From: a virus
DNA: 51,896 nucleotides
IMG/VR virus record: IMGVR_UViG_3300021364_000032
Coordinates: 1 to 51,896 of that record
Reading direction: 5' to 3' (one strand)
Positions 1 through 6,909 of the stretch are shown one piece after another; position 1 is the stretch's first letter; each line of letters begins with the position of its first letter. The translations under genes were made by a program, and so were the position numbers. The notes under the pieces are model-generated. The model was not told the DNA's origin, searched no databases, and saw only the letters and a list, made by a program, of their open reading frames with translations.

Positions 1-45
1 TCCGGCCCTCTCCCCCCCACTCCGAAAAAAAACTTCAAACAAAAC

Positions 46-74
46 TTGACAGGTTCCGAAAACCTGTGATAGAG
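46..74 (+). promoter_or_regulatory. Sigma70-type promoter with palindromic spacer
   Basis: TTGACA at 46-51 is followed after 16 nt by GATAGA (68-73) preceded by TG, an extended -10. The spacer holds a perfect inverted repeat, CAGGTT (50-55) and AACCTG (61-66) around CCGAA. It drives the DUF932 gene, which has a strong AAGGAGGT ribosome site. The palindrome may be an operator. Confidence 0.65.
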
Positions 75-117
75 TTACATCAGTAACAACAACAACCGAC
101 CAAGGAGGTCACACACT

Positions 118-1017
118 ATGGGCTACATGCTCTCCACCAACAAGCAGTACGAGAACGGGGTCAGCGCTATGGACGCTGCTCTGGACGCCGACGCACTGTT
201 CACCCCTCAGGTTACCGGCACCATCCTCCCCAACGGGAGCGTGGACGAGAACTCCAACACTGTCTACCGTGAGTACGCTGACGGCACTCAGGCGGTTCTC
301 AAGGCTGGCGCTGGCAACAGTTACTACAGCGGCTCCTACGAGTCCATCCTCAACACCGCCGAGGCTATGTTCCCCGAGTCGGTCACCGGGATGCGCACGT
401 GGCACCACGGCTCCATCCTCGTGTTCACTCAGGACATTGACGAGCCTTACACCTTCGGTGACGGCGACAGCCTGACCCGCTCCATCATGTACACCGCTAG
501 CATGAACAGCGTGTTCAGCACTCGTGCCATCGGATTCACCTTCCGACCCTTCTGCACCAATCAGGAAGGTCTGGGCGAACTTCAGATGAGCCAGAAGCGC
601 TCCAAGAACCACGATGAGATGCTGTTCAGCAAGGCTCAGATCATGGCAGAAGCGGCGAACCGTTTCGATGCCTTCATCACCGACGCCACGATGCTGAAGG
701 GGCTTCAGATGACCAACAGTCTCCGCAACCGGATTCTGGAGCAGGTCGCTCCCCTCATCACCGATCCTGACGCCAACCAGAAGGCTGTGAACTTCGCTGA
801 GAAGCGTCGTGACGGCATCATGTACTTCTACGGCGAGGAAGTGGAGAAGTTCGGTGAGAACGCCTTCAGCCTGTACCAAGCGGTGCAGTCCTACGAGTTC
901 CACACCGGAACCAAGGGCAAGAACAAGGAGATGAAGCAGACCAAGGTTGTCACTGACCCTGAGGATGCTCAGACCCTCACCCTGACGGCACGTGAGATGC
1001 TTCTCGCCGCCGTCTGA
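118..1017 (+). CDS. DUF932-family phage protein
   Basis: This 299-aa soluble protein has the general look of the DUF932 (phage/plasmid-like, TIGR03299) family, which is common in actinophages and plasmids and has no settled function. The FRPFCTNQ segment near residue 140 and the long helical C-terminal half support the call. The start is fixed by AAGGAGGT 7 nt upstream. It is the first of several plus-strand genes that each have a promoter. Such genes are often expressed early near replication functions, but nothing here shows a role directly. The family assignment is from memory of motifs, not a search. Confidence 0.7.
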   Translation: MGYMLSTNKQYENGVSAMDAALDADALFTPQVTGTILPNGSVDENSNTVYREYADGTQAVLKAGAGNSYYSGSYESILNTAEAMFPESVTGMRTWHHGSILVFTQDIDEPYTFGDGDSLTRSIMYTASMNSVFSTRAIGFTFRPFCTNQEGLGELQMSQKRSKNHDEMLFSKAQIMAEAANRFDAFITDATMLKGLQMTNSLRNRILEQVAPLITDPDANQKAVNFAEKRRDGIMYFYGEEVEKFGENAFSLYQAVQSYEFHTGTKGKNKEMKQTKVVTDPEDAQTLTLTAREMLLAAV

Positions 1018-1018
1018 T

Positions 1019-1048
1019 TTGACACCCTCCTGAGCAAGAGGCTAAACT
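1019..1048 (+). promoter_or_regulatory. Sigma70-type promoter
   Basis: TTGACA (1019-1024), an 18-nt spacer and TAAACT (1043-1048) lie just after the DUF932 stop codon and upstream of the 109-aa gene. CCTC and GAGG in the spacer form a short imperfect inverted repeat. Confidence 0.55.
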
Positions 1049-1087
1049 GCTCGCCACCAACCCATCTACAGAAGGAGCAAACTTCAG

Positions 1088-1417
1088 ATGAAAACTTACC
1101 CCGAAGAACAAACCACGTTCATCGTCCACCCCGGCACCGGCACTATCATCAATGCCGCCGAGTGTGTCCTAGTCAACACTGACGACACCGCTGTCTGGCC
1201 CGAGGATGATGAACTGGTCGAAACAGCAGAGGCTAACGGCGACACCCTAGACGGTCTGCACATCGTGATGATGGGCAACGTGTTCGACGGTGTGACTCCT
1301 GTCGGCCCCTTCCTCAACTGGGAGGACGCTCACGAATGGGCCGAGGCCAACAGCGACCAAGAATGGTGGGTTGCTTCACTCAAATCCACCGCATCGTTCG
1401 CTGAGAGCGTGCTCTGA
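1088..1417 (+). CDS. Hypothetical protein
   Basis: I do not recognise this 109-aa acidic protein. It has no visible membrane segment or cysteine cluster. A GAAGGAG ribosome site precedes the ATG, and a promoter lies in the gap upstream. Its TGA overlaps the ATG of the next gene by one base, so the two are probably translated together and may act together. Coding is supported by the start context, the tight coupling and codon use like that of its neighbours. Confidence 0.75.
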   Translation: MKTYPEEQTTFIVHPGTGTIINAAECVLVNTDDTAVWPEDDELVETAEANGDTLDGLHIVMMGNVFDGVTPVGPFLNWEDAHEWAEANSDQEWWVASLKSTASFAESVL

Positions 1418-1719
1418 TGAACCTGCACTCACCTACACTGCAAGTCAACGAGGACCACTACGACCTGTGGCGGGGCAATGTTGACCTAGGCGACGGCGAG
1501 ACACTGAACATCACCATTACCCACGAGGGGATCATCATGGATCACTTCATCGGGGAGACTGGTGAGGTGTCCAGTACTGTCGGCATGACGTTCGATGAGT
1601 GGACCGATTGGATGCGATGGGATGCAGTGAATGCTGAATCGGACGCCATCCGGTCAATCATCAGTGAAAACTTTAAACAAGAGTTAGAAGGTCAGTTGAG
1701 CCTGACCGATGACTTCTAA
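1417..1719 (+). CDS. Hypothetical protein
   Basis: This 100-aa acidic protein is not recognised. It begins within the stop codon of the gene before it (TGATG) and has no separate promoter, so it should depend on upstream translation. The first half looks beta-strand rich and the second helical with several Trp residues. No catalytic motif is visible. Confidence 0.7.
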   Translation: MNLHSPTLQVNEDHYDLWRGNVDLGDGETLNITITHEGIIMDHFIGETGEVSSTVGMTFDEWTDWMRWDAVNAESDAIRSIISENFKQELEGQLSLTDDF

Positions 1720-1726
1720 TAAACCT

Positions 1727-1740
1727 CAATGGTGTCCCTA
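1727..1740 (+). repeat. Dispersed 14-bp motif CAATGGTGTCCCTA, copy 1
   Basis: An exact copy lies 7 nt after the 100-aa gene and 22 nt before the next promoter. It is followed by GGGCACGCAT, resembling the flank of the copy at 5640. Confidence 0.75.
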
Positions 1741-1762
1741 GGGCACGCATCAAAAGAAATAC

Positions 1763-1792
1763 TTGACAGCCTACAGTCACCTGTAGTACAAT
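1763..1792 (+). promoter_or_regulatory. Sigma70-type promoter with palindromic spacer
   Basis: TTGACA (1763-1768), an 18-nt spacer and TACAAT (1787-1792). The spacer contains the perfect inverted repeat CTACAG-TCAC-CTGTAG (1771-1786), directly abutting the -10 box. It drives the 131-aa gene. Confidence 0.7.
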
Positions 1793-1830
1793 CAGAACCA
1801 TAAACCACACAACCACAAGGAGCACCCATC

Positions 1831-2226
1831 ATGGGAGACAGAGCAACCATCCGAATCAAGCAAGAAGGAAGCGACACCGCTATCCACTTCTACACCCACT
1901 GGCGAGGCAGTGAAGTGAACACCGTCGTATCCGATGCCCTACAGCGTGCAGACCGAGAAGGCCGAATCACTGACGACTCGTACTGCGCCCGCATCATCTT
2001 CGACACCCTCACCGAACTAGAAGGCAGTAGCACCGGCTACGGCATCATCATCGGTGACGACTGCCGACCCTTCGACATTGGTCACGACAGCCCTAGCATC
2101 GTCTGGACCGGATGGGGCAAGGAGCCTATCGTCGGCTTCATGGACATCCATGACAACATGACCCATCACATGCCTTGGCGAGATTGGGTCAATCTAAATA
2201 CCGCTTTGAACTTGACAAGCGTCTGA
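1831..2226 (+). CDS. Conserved phage hypothetical protein
   Basis: This 131-aa protein opens with MGDRATIRIK and continues with a YTHWRG motif near residue 22. I associate that arrangement with a small conserved phage family of unknown function. It has its own promoter and an AAGGAG site 8 nt from the ATG. No catalytic residues stand out; a HMPWRDWV segment lies near the C-terminus. The promoter of the AAA+ gene overlaps its 3' end. Confidence 0.75.
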   Translation: MGDRATIRIKQEGSDTAIHFYTHWRGSEVNTVVSDALQRADREGRITDDSYCARIIFDTLTELEGSSTGYGIIIGDDCRPFDIGHDSPSIVWTGWGKEPIVGFMDIHDNMTHHMPWRDWVNLNTALNLTSV

Positions 2227-2240
2227 CCACCTGCTATACT
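2212..2240 (+). promoter_or_regulatory. Sigma70-type promoter
   Basis: TTGACA (2212-2217), a 17-nt spacer and TATACT (2235-2240), close to consensus. It overlaps the stop codon of the 131-aa gene and serves the AAA+ ATPase gene. Confidence 0.75.
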
Positions 2241-2278
2241 TACACCCGTAAGCAACCAACTCCGAAAGGATACCAACC

Positions 2279-3004
2279 ATGAATACCGAAACCACCAACA
2301 ACTGCTGGGACACCTTCAATCAGGTTCTCAGCGCTGGCATCGACCGAATGATCCTGTTCGGTCCCCCCGGAACGGGCAAGACCTTCAGCGCCTTGCATGT
2401 CAAGAAAACACCCGGACAGGAGTCACATCGACTCACCTGCACCGACGACATGACCAACATGGACGTGACGGGCGGCTTCTTGCCTAGCGAGAACGGCTTC
2501 GACTACATCGAAGGTGCGGCCATCAAGGCTCGCCGTAGCGGTGGCCGACTCGTTGTGGACGAGATCGACAAGGCAGGCGGCGACGTGTTCGCTACCCTTC
2601 TCAACATGACCGACTCTGCGGAGTCTGCCGAGTGGGAGCATCCTGTCACCGGGGAAAAGACCTACCCTGCCGCTGGCTACACTGTCATCATGACGACCAA
2701 CGTAGAGAACGTGGAGGAACTTCCCGAGGCTCTGACCGACCGGTTCCCCGTTCGTGTCCGCATCGACCGTCCCCACCCCGATGCTCTGCTCACGCTTCCT
2801 CCCCACTGGAGGAACTACGCAGACCGGATGGCTGACGCCGGTTCGGAACGCATGTCTCTCCGACTGTTTCAGTCGATGGTCAAGTTGACGAGCCAGATGG
2901 GCGAGGAAAAGGCTGCTCAACTTATTCTGGGAGATCGTGCGAACGCCTTCTTGGAGGCCATCCGCATCGACCAGTTCCAGCAGACCCCTGAGGCGAGTCT
3001 GTAA
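2279..3004 (+). CDS. MoxR/CobS-like AAA+ ATPase
   Basis: This 241-aa protein is a single AAA+ module of the MoxR/AAA_5 type. Walker A GPPGTGKT lies at about residues 24-31, Walker B in VVDEIDKA near 85-92, a sensor-1-like TTN near 140, and an arginine-finger-like LTDRF near 155. MoxR and CobS ATPases typically remodel or insert cofactors into partner proteins together with a VWA-domain protein. Exactly such a partner is the next gene (3171-4748). A terminator and a new promoter separate the two, so they are adjacent but can be expressed independently. The substrate is unknown. Confidence 0.9.
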   Translation: MNTETTNNCWDTFNQVLSAGIDRMILFGPPGTGKTFSALHVKKTPGQESHRLTCTDDMTNMDVTGGFLPSENGFDYIEGAAIKARRSGGRLVVDEIDKAGGDVFATLLNMTDSAESAEWEHPVTGEKTYPAAGYTVIMTTNVENVEELPEALTDRFPVRVRIDRPHPDALLTLPPHWRNYADRMADAGSERMSLRLFQSMVKLTSQMGEEKAAQLILGDRANAFLEAIRIDQFQQTPEASL

Positions 3005-3070
3005 CAGATCGTGCCACGTCGATAGGTCGAATGCTGGAGTGGTGCCAGCGATCCCTATCAGGCACATTAA

Positions 3071-3103
3071 GAGGGGAGGGGGATTGGTTGGCCCCCTCCC
3101 CTC
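3071..3103 (+). terminator. Strong GC-rich hairpin terminator
   Basis: A perfect 12-bp stem (3071-3082 with 3092-3103) closes a 9-nt loop after the AAA+ gene. There is only a weak T run after it. It insulates the AAA+ gene from the next promoter. Confidence 0.8.
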
Positions 3104-3112
3104 ACTTTCGAC

Positions 3113-3142
3113 TTGACACCAACAACCAACCTATGATACACT
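3113..3142 (+). promoter_or_regulatory. Sigma70-type promoter
   Basis: TTGACA (3113-3118), an 18-nt spacer and TACACT (3137-3142); GATACA at 3135 with a 16-nt spacer is an alternative -10. It sits between the terminator and the VWA-protein gene. Confidence 0.6.
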
Positions 3143-3170
3143 TAGGTCATCATCTAGAGAGGAGATTGAT

Positions 3171-4748
3171 ATGACCATCATTGAAGAAGTACACAACAAG
3201 AACAGGCCGATGCCTGAAATCTTTACCCGAGAGGACATCCGCAACACTGGCGGCTGGGATGTCGGCAACGTTCGGGCAGTGCGAGGCGAACCCTTCATCA
3301 CTGTCTCAGGACGCATTATGCGGGTCCCCTTGGACGACTCACAACTGGCACGTGCCATCCGAGCGCATGAGCAGATTCACGTAAAAGTTTCACCTCAAGA
3401 TTTGACGCCCTACATCACTGACGTGACCGGCGAGGGCGCTGTCCGTGCGGCAGAAGAAGCCCGAGTGAACATGATTGCCTCCATGCTGGGATTCCCCATG
3501 AAGTCTCTCGTGACCGGCTCAGAGAAGTTTGACGGTGAACTGCTTGCCTCCAACAACTCATGGCCCGAAGCGGTCTATGCCGTGGCGGCGTCTGTACACA
3601 CTGGAAGCCTGAATCCTCTGATCGTCGGCATCCGACGCAGCGCTCCTGTCTGGGCCGACACTCTGCGAGACATCGCTAAAGAGATCGTCGCCTTCCAGAA
3701 GAAGCAGATCAAGAACGTCAAGAAGAGCATGTACGGAGCGAACCTCACGTCTGACTCCGACGCACTGCGGAACTACGGCAGTACTCTGTTTAACCGCAAC
3801 TCCGATACGATCATCGGCATGAACTTCACCATCGAACTTGCGATGCTTCTGGAGTCCATCGCCGCCATGCCCGTTCCCGAGCAGATGGAAGATGAGCCTG
3901 AAGAGGCAACTGCCGACACCGACGCCGAGTCCGCAGAGGACGAGAACGAGGGCGACCTCGCTACGGAAGAAGGTGAGACAAAAGTTTCATCCAAGGAGGG
4001 TGGCCTTAACGACGACGGCAAGGACAAGGAACTCAAGGAGAAGGCCGAGAAGATTGACCGTAAGGACATTCAGAAGCAGGCCAAGAAGATCATGGACAAC
4101 GCCATCGCCCGAAAGGGAGTCGGTGACTGGCTCCCCGTGCGTCTTAAGCACGTTCCTCTGACGATCACTGTACCCGGCTCCATCGGGCGCAAGCGAGTAG
4201 CCTCCAACGTTGGACGCAACCCTCGCCGGATGCACCGGATGCTCACCGATCCTGATCGCCGCATCTTTGACAAGTACGTCAAGGCCAGCGGCGGCGTCGT
4301 CCTAATCGACGTGTCAGGCTCCATGTCGCTCTCCAAGGAAGAGGTACGCAACATGATGGAAGCGGCTCCGGGGTGTACCGTCATCGCCTACTCAACAGGA
4401 TGGGACGGTGACAACACCTACGTCCTCGCAGACAAGGGGAAAATGTGTGACAAACTTCCTCGCTTCCGAGGCGGCAATGGCAACGACCTTCCGGCCATCC
4501 AGTACGCCGTATCCCGACGTACCAGCAAGAAGGCTCCCGTCATCTGGGTCACGGACGGCATGGTCTACCGCCCCGGAGGCGGCGGCACCTACGACGAAAC
4601 CGAGTGCGCCAAATACGCACAGAAGAATCAGGTTCACATGGAGTACTCCCCGAAGGACGCAATCGAATACCTTCAGGGACTCCAGCGTGGGCAGGCGCAC
4701 AAGCCTCAGGTACTGCGCAGGTGGAAGGAGCACGTCAAGCAGTCCTGA
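3171..4748 (+). CDS. VWA-domain (CobT-like) partner of the AAA+ ATPase
   Basis: This 525-aa protein has a C-terminal von Willebrand A domain with a complete-looking MIDAS: DVSGSMS at about residues 380-386 and a later VTDGM near 463. Residues about 240-290 form a strongly acidic linker, followed by a Lys-rich segment. The N-terminal part carries HEQIH at 66-70, matching the HExxH zinc-protease signature; similar HE-x-x-H stretches occur in phage CobT/VWA proteins, and I cannot show protease activity. With the preceding MoxR-like ATPase it forms the classic ATPase/VWA pair. AGAGAGGAG precedes the ATG. Confidence 0.85.
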   Translation: MTIIEEVHNKNRPMPEIFTREDIRNTGGWDVGNVRAVRGEPFITVSGRIMRVPLDDSQLARAIRAHEQIHVKVSPQDLTPYITDVTGEGAVRAAEEARVNMIASMLGFPMKSLVTGSEKFDGELLASNNSWPEAVYAVAASVHTGSLNPLIVGIRRSAPVWADTLRDIAKEIVAFQKKQIKNVKKSMYGANLTSDSDALRNYGSTLFNRNSDTIIGMNFTIELAMLLESIAAMPVPEQMEDEPEEATADTDAESAEDENEGDLATEEGETKVSSKEGGLNDDGKDKELKEKAEKIDRKDIQKQAKKIMDNAIARKGVGDWLPVRLKHVPLTITVPGSIGRKRVASNVGRNPRRMHRMLTDPDRRIFDKYVKASGGVVLIDVSGSMSLSKEEVRNMMEAAPGCTVIAYSTGWDGDNTYVLADKGKMCDKLPRFRGGNGNDLPAIQYAVSRRTSKKAPVIWVTDGMVYRPGGGGTYDETECAKYAQKNQVHMEYSPKDAIEYLQGLQRGQAHKPQVLRRWKEHVKQS

Positions 4749-4767
4749 TCGCCCACACAACGAGAAA

Positions 4768-4795
4768 GGCCGGGGGAATCCTCTCTCCCCCGGCC
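4768..4795 (+). terminator. Rho-independent-like terminator
   Basis: GGCCGGGGGA (4768-4777) pairs perfectly with TCCCCCGGCC (4786-4795) around an 8-nt loop, 20 nt after the VWA gene. A short pyrimidine run follows. Confidence 0.8.
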
Positions 4796-4807
4796 CTTCC
4801 GTCGTTC

Positions 4808-4837
4808 TGAACGGCTAACCCCGACGAAAACCGTTCA
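4808..4837 (+). other. Inverted repeat upstream of the 118-aa gene
   Basis: TGAACGG (4808-4814) and CCGTTCA (4831-4837) form a 7-bp inverted repeat with a 16-nt loop in the AT-rich leader before the next gene. It could be regulatory or a second terminator arm. No convincing -35/-10 pair is seen here. Confidence 0.4.
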
Positions 4838-4880
4838 ATGAATATATTAACTCAACAATACTACTTTGAAAGGAGGAACA

Positions 4881-5237
4881 GTGGAAGAAATGAATTTGTT
4901 TGGTCAAACAGACTTCAATGGTGTCCCTACGGATAGCATACAGACACTGTTCGACTTCTGGAAAGAGACATTCAACAAGCGAACCACAACAGTACTAGAC
5001 GATGCAAGGCGGAAGAAACTCGCCACCGCTATCAAAGCATACGGCGAGGAAACATGCCGTCAAGCAATCATTGGATGTTCACTATCCGATTGGCACACCG
5101 GGCGGAACCCCGGCAACAAGAAATACCACGACCTAACTCTCATCTTTCGCAACGCCGACAAGGTAGAGATGTTCGTGGACATCTACGAGCAAGAGCACCA
5201 AGGACAGAAGGAGATGGACGAATGGCTCAACACATGA
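4881..5237 (+). CDS. Stand-alone phage replication-protein C-terminal-like domain
   Basis: The 118-aa product contains a block around residues 60-95 (IIGCSLSDWH, a GxNPGNKK turn, YHDLTLIFRNADKVE). This block resembles the C-terminal domain of many phage replisome-organiser or helicase-loader proteins, where it follows a DNA-binding winged helix. Here it stands alone, so the DNA-binding part may be supplied elsewhere. I chose the GTG at 4881 because AGGAGG ends 4 nt before it; ATG at 4890 is possible. Copy 2 of the 14-bp dispersed motif lies inside its first codons (4916-4929). Confidence 0.7.
   Translation: MEEMNLFGQTDFNGVPTDSIQTLFDFWKETFNKRTTTVLDDARRKKLATAIKAYGEETCRQAIIGCSLSDWHTGRNPGNKKYHDLTLIFRNADKVEMFVDIYEQEHQGQKEMDEWLNT
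4916..4929 (+). repeat. Dispersed 14-bp motif, copy 2
   Basis: An exact CAATGGTGTCCCTA lies inside the start of the 118-aa gene, encoding NGVPT. Presence of the motif in coding DNA argues that the DNA sequence, not the protein, is conserved. Confidence 0.7.
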
Positions 5238-5455
5238 CATACCACGCACTACTCAACATCTACTACCGCTTTATGGAATGGCTAATGCCGAGCGACTATT
5301 GCCTAGTAGACATGCAAGACAACTTCGTGCTAGCAATGGGCACCTTTCAAGAAGTAGAACTAGCAATGGACCAGTCCTACGGCGGAACGTTCGCCATCTT
5401 CAGGGCACACGAACTCCCTGACGGCTGCGACACTACAGCAGTGGAGCCGTTCTAA
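5234..5455 (+). CDS. Small hypothetical protein
   Basis: This 73-aa protein begins with an ATG that overlaps the TGA of the gene before it (ATGA), which selects this start over in-frame ATGs further upstream. It is not recognised. An aromatic-rich N-terminus (YHALLNIYYRFMEWLM) could be a short amphipathic or membrane-associated helix. Its stop codon overlaps the end of the convergent RHH gene by 4 nt. Confidence 0.65.
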   Translation: MTYHALLNIYYRFMEWLMPSDYCLVDMQDNFVLAMGTFQEVELAMDQSYGGTFAIFRAHELPDGCDTTAVEPF

Positions 5456-5787
5456 TGAACTCTAACGTTACACGCACCACAGAACTCAGCATCCCCGATG
5501 AACTGGCTGCTATCTTCTCTGTACTCGCAGGGCCAAGGCTCACCGCACGGCCCGATCATCTTGCTGCCATCAACGTATGTACGCAACACATCCGAGACAG
5601 TCGGGATCGGAACGACAGCAGGCGGAGGGTTGGGAATGCCAATGGTGTCCCTAGCACGCATAGCAAGCACATGAGCACAGTACTGTGACATCGACATCCC
5701 CTCTTCCTCAGCAGCAGAAGCAACCAACTCTTTCACCCACTGAGGCAAATGAATGTGCAAACCAACCGACTTGTTTGGATCAGTCAT
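5452..5787 (-). CDS. Ribbon-helix-helix regulator with Cys-rich tail
   Basis: The 111-aa protein starts with a ribbon-helix-helix (Arc/MetJ-type) domain: a VGLHIHLP strand followed by helices over WVKELVASAAEEEGMSMSQYC. RHH proteins dimerise and bind short operators. The C-terminal third has cysteines (PCGEPWPCEY, then FCGACN) that could form a small metal site. It overlaps a second RHH gene upstream by 8 nt, and the two are probably co-transcribed. A copy of the 14-bp motif lies within this gene and two partial or full copies lie in the promoter area, so autoregulation is plausible. Confidence 0.75.
   Translation of the reverse strand: MTDPNKSVGLHIHLPQWVKELVASAAEEEGMSMSQYCAHVLAMRARDTIGIPNPPPAVVPIPTVSDVLRTYVDGSKMIGPCGEPWPCEYREDSSQFIGDAEFCGACNVRVH
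5640..5653 (+). repeat. Dispersed 14-bp motif, copy 3
   Basis: An exact copy of CAATGGTGTCCCTA lies inside the first RHH gene (antisense to it). It is followed by GCACGCATAGC, resembling the flank of copy 1. Confidence 0.7.
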
Positions 5788-5995
5788 CTAAATCCTCTAG
5801 GTCTTCCACGCCCGCTTCCTTCATCGCCATCATCAACAACAACTCAGTCATCGAAATACCATACCCGTCAGCAATATCTAACAGCAAGTTCTTCAAACGG
5901 GGATCAACCTTAAACGACATGCCCACCGTCTTTAATTCCAGATCGGCTCGCTTTGCTGGACGACCCGGCCCGCTAATATCAAACATCTCACTCAT
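5780..5995 (-). CDS. Ribbon-helix-helix DNA-binding protein
   Basis: The 71-aa protein fits a compact RHH fold: basic N-terminal GPGRPAKRAD, strand VGMSFKVD, then two helices ending before an acidic LEDLDD tail. It is probably a transcriptional repressor or antitoxin-like protein, but no toxin partner is seen. No SD precedes the ATG. A TATTAT box ends 6 nt before it, matching the leaderless start pattern found elsewhere here. It is the first gene of a two-gene RHH unit. Confidence 0.75.
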   Translation of the reverse strand: MSEMFDISGPGRPAKRADLELKTVGMSFKVDPRLKNLLLDIADGYGISMTELLLMMAMKEAGVEDLEDLDD

Positions 5996-6001
5996 ATTTA
6001 T

Positions 6002-6056
6002 ATAATACCATCTCTTTCATCATAAAACACCCAATGGTGTACCTATGGTGTCCCTA
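6002..6056 (-). promoter_or_regulatory. Leaderless promoter with tandem operator-like repeats
   Basis: On the minus strand TATTAT (6002-6007) ends 6 nt before the RHH gene ATG; the -35 is poor. Just upstream, 6032-6056 holds two head-to-tail copies of the dispersed motif (CAATGGTGTACCTA then ATGGTGTCCCTA) sharing one A, an 13-bp spacing. RHH proteins commonly bind tandem half-sites, so this may be their own operator. Confidence 0.5.
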
Positions 6057-6135
6057 GCGGGAGGGTGCTGCGCTGGTAGCGGCAGACATTCTTATAAAAT
6101 GTTGGACTCGGGTTCAATTCCCGACTCCCGTACCA
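6057..6135 (+). tRNA. tRNA-Ile (anticodon UAU)
   Basis: The cloverleaf has a GCGGGAG/CTCCCGT acceptor, anticodon stem ACATT/AATGT with loop CTTATAA (anticodon TAT), T stem TCGGG/CCCGA with loop TTCAATT, and an encoded CCA. The D region is about 2 nt longer than usual and lacks U8. It reads AUA, rare in high-GC actinobacteria. Its 5' end abuts copy 4 of the dispersed motif. Confidence 0.8.
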
Positions 6136-6166
6136 AATCTTGTGACTGCTTTCACGAACTCTCATC

Positions 6167-6195
6167 TTTACACCCCGAACAAGCCCCGGTATACT
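6167..6195 (+). promoter_or_regulatory. Sigma70-type promoter
   Basis: TTTACA (6167-6172), a 17-nt spacer and TATACT (6190-6195) precede the 51-aa gene, between it and the tRNA. Confidence 0.6.
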
Positions 6196-6235
6196 AGTAG
6201 TTGACCAAGCACCTGAGGAGGTGAACAGAAAACAA

Positions 6236-6391
6236 ATGGCTAAGAAGATTATGTCCCGTATTCGCAAACGGCGAGACAACCGGAAAAACATGATTCAGAT
6301 CAACGGTATCTATGTACCAAGAGACCGCAAAATGTGGACCGACGATCTAGAACGAGAAATGCTCCGAGCACGAAGCGGATTCGGATTCTAA
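6236..6391 (+). CDS. Small basic protein, 51 aa
   Basis: This short gene encodes a Lys/Arg-rich 51-aa protein beginning MAKKIMSRIRKRR. It has its own promoter, a GAGGAGGTGA ribosome site about 11 nt from the ATG, and a clear terminator after the TAA, so it is a complete monocistronic unit. The basic character suggests nucleic acid or ribosome binding; a small host-takeover protein is one possibility, but function is unknown. Confidence 0.7.
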   Translation: MAKKIMSRIRKRRDNRKNMIQINGIYVPRDRKMWTDDLEREMLRARSGFGF

Positions 6392-6414
6392 ACACACCAA
6401 CCAAAACTAACAAG

Positions 6415-6457
6415 AAAGGGGGACCCGGCTAAACTGCTGAGGTCCCCCTTTTCTTTT
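6415..6457 (+). terminator. Rho-independent terminator
   Basis: AAAGGGGGACC (6415-6425) pairs with GGTCCCCCTTT (6441-6451), followed by a T-rich tract. It ends the 51-aa gene transcript. Confidence 0.88.
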
Positions 6458-6487
6458 GCTCTAACCATGAGGGTCAACCAGCCCCGC

Positions 6488-6546
6488 CCCGTCAGCCCAC
6501 ACCGCTAAACTGACGGGACTCTCCAACCCCGGTCTACCGAACCGGG
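6488..6546. other. Two hairpins in the convergent gap
   Basis: CCCGTCAG/CTGACGGG (6488-6495, 6510-6517) and CCCGGT/ACCGGG (6528-6533, 6541-6546) lie between the plus-strand terminator and the end of the minus-strand operon. They could terminate the incoming minus-strand transcript. No gene is seen in 6392-6579. Confidence 0.5.
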
Positions 6547-6568
6547 ACTAGCCCACCCAAAAAACCCT

Positions 6569-6582
6569 CAATGGTGTCCCTA
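6569..6582 (+). repeat. Dispersed 14-bp motif, copy 5
   Basis: An exact CAATGGTGTCCCTA whose last three bases form the stop codon of the minus-strand 109-aa gene. Confidence 0.7.
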
Positions 6583-6909
6583 CCGCAGCCTCGTACCGCA
6601 CTCCAAACAAATCTCAGCCCAAGGATACGACTGACGCTTCTCCAACGGATGAGTACAGGTGAAAATCTCACGCCACCGTGCATCCGCCATCTGCCGCAGC
6701 CACTCCGACACAGACAGGCCATCAGCCTCAGCCGCCTCCTGCCACTGCCCCCGCTGAATCTCCCCAACACGAATCAGCACCTGACGATCACGCACCTCCT
6801 CGGGCGGGACCTCCTCAGGATCAGCCAACGCCGCCTCAACAGCATCAGCCACCTTAGCCCTCTTCACCTCATCAGCCAAAAAAGTTTGTTTCAAATAATC
6901 ACTAGACAT
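6580..6909 (-). CDS. Hypothetical protein with C-terminal zinc-knuckle-like motif
   Basis: The 109-aa protein has a helical, acidic N-terminal two thirds. Near the middle, GLSVSEWLRQMADARW is RHH- or helix-like. The C-terminus has FTCTH and then ICLECGTR, a probable zinc-binding pair. The ATG at 6909 was chosen because it overlaps the stop of the upstream gene by 8 nt and has GTGAGG 7-8 nt before it. It is cotranscribed with the putative small terminase; a packaging role is conceivable but unproven. Confidence 0.7.
   Translation of the reverse strand: MSSDYLKQTFLADEVKRAKVADAVEAALADPEEVPPEEVRDRQVLIRVGEIQRGQWQEAAEADGLSVSEWLRQMADARWREIFTCTHPLEKRQSYPWAEICLECGTRLR

Noticed and set aside
109-903. 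264-aa reading frame on the minus strand opposite the DUF932 gene
   Set aside because: It is antisense to a well-supported gene with SD and promoter; it has no ribosome site and its composition is that of a shadow frame.
4408-4818. Plus-strand alternative frames at the 3' end of the VWA gene
   Set aside because: They cross the terminator and overlap the conserved VWA domain in a different frame.
5452-5995. Toxin-antitoxin module from the RHH pair
   Set aside because: Both proteins have DNA-binding folds and no toxin-like partner is adjacent; regulators are the simpler call.
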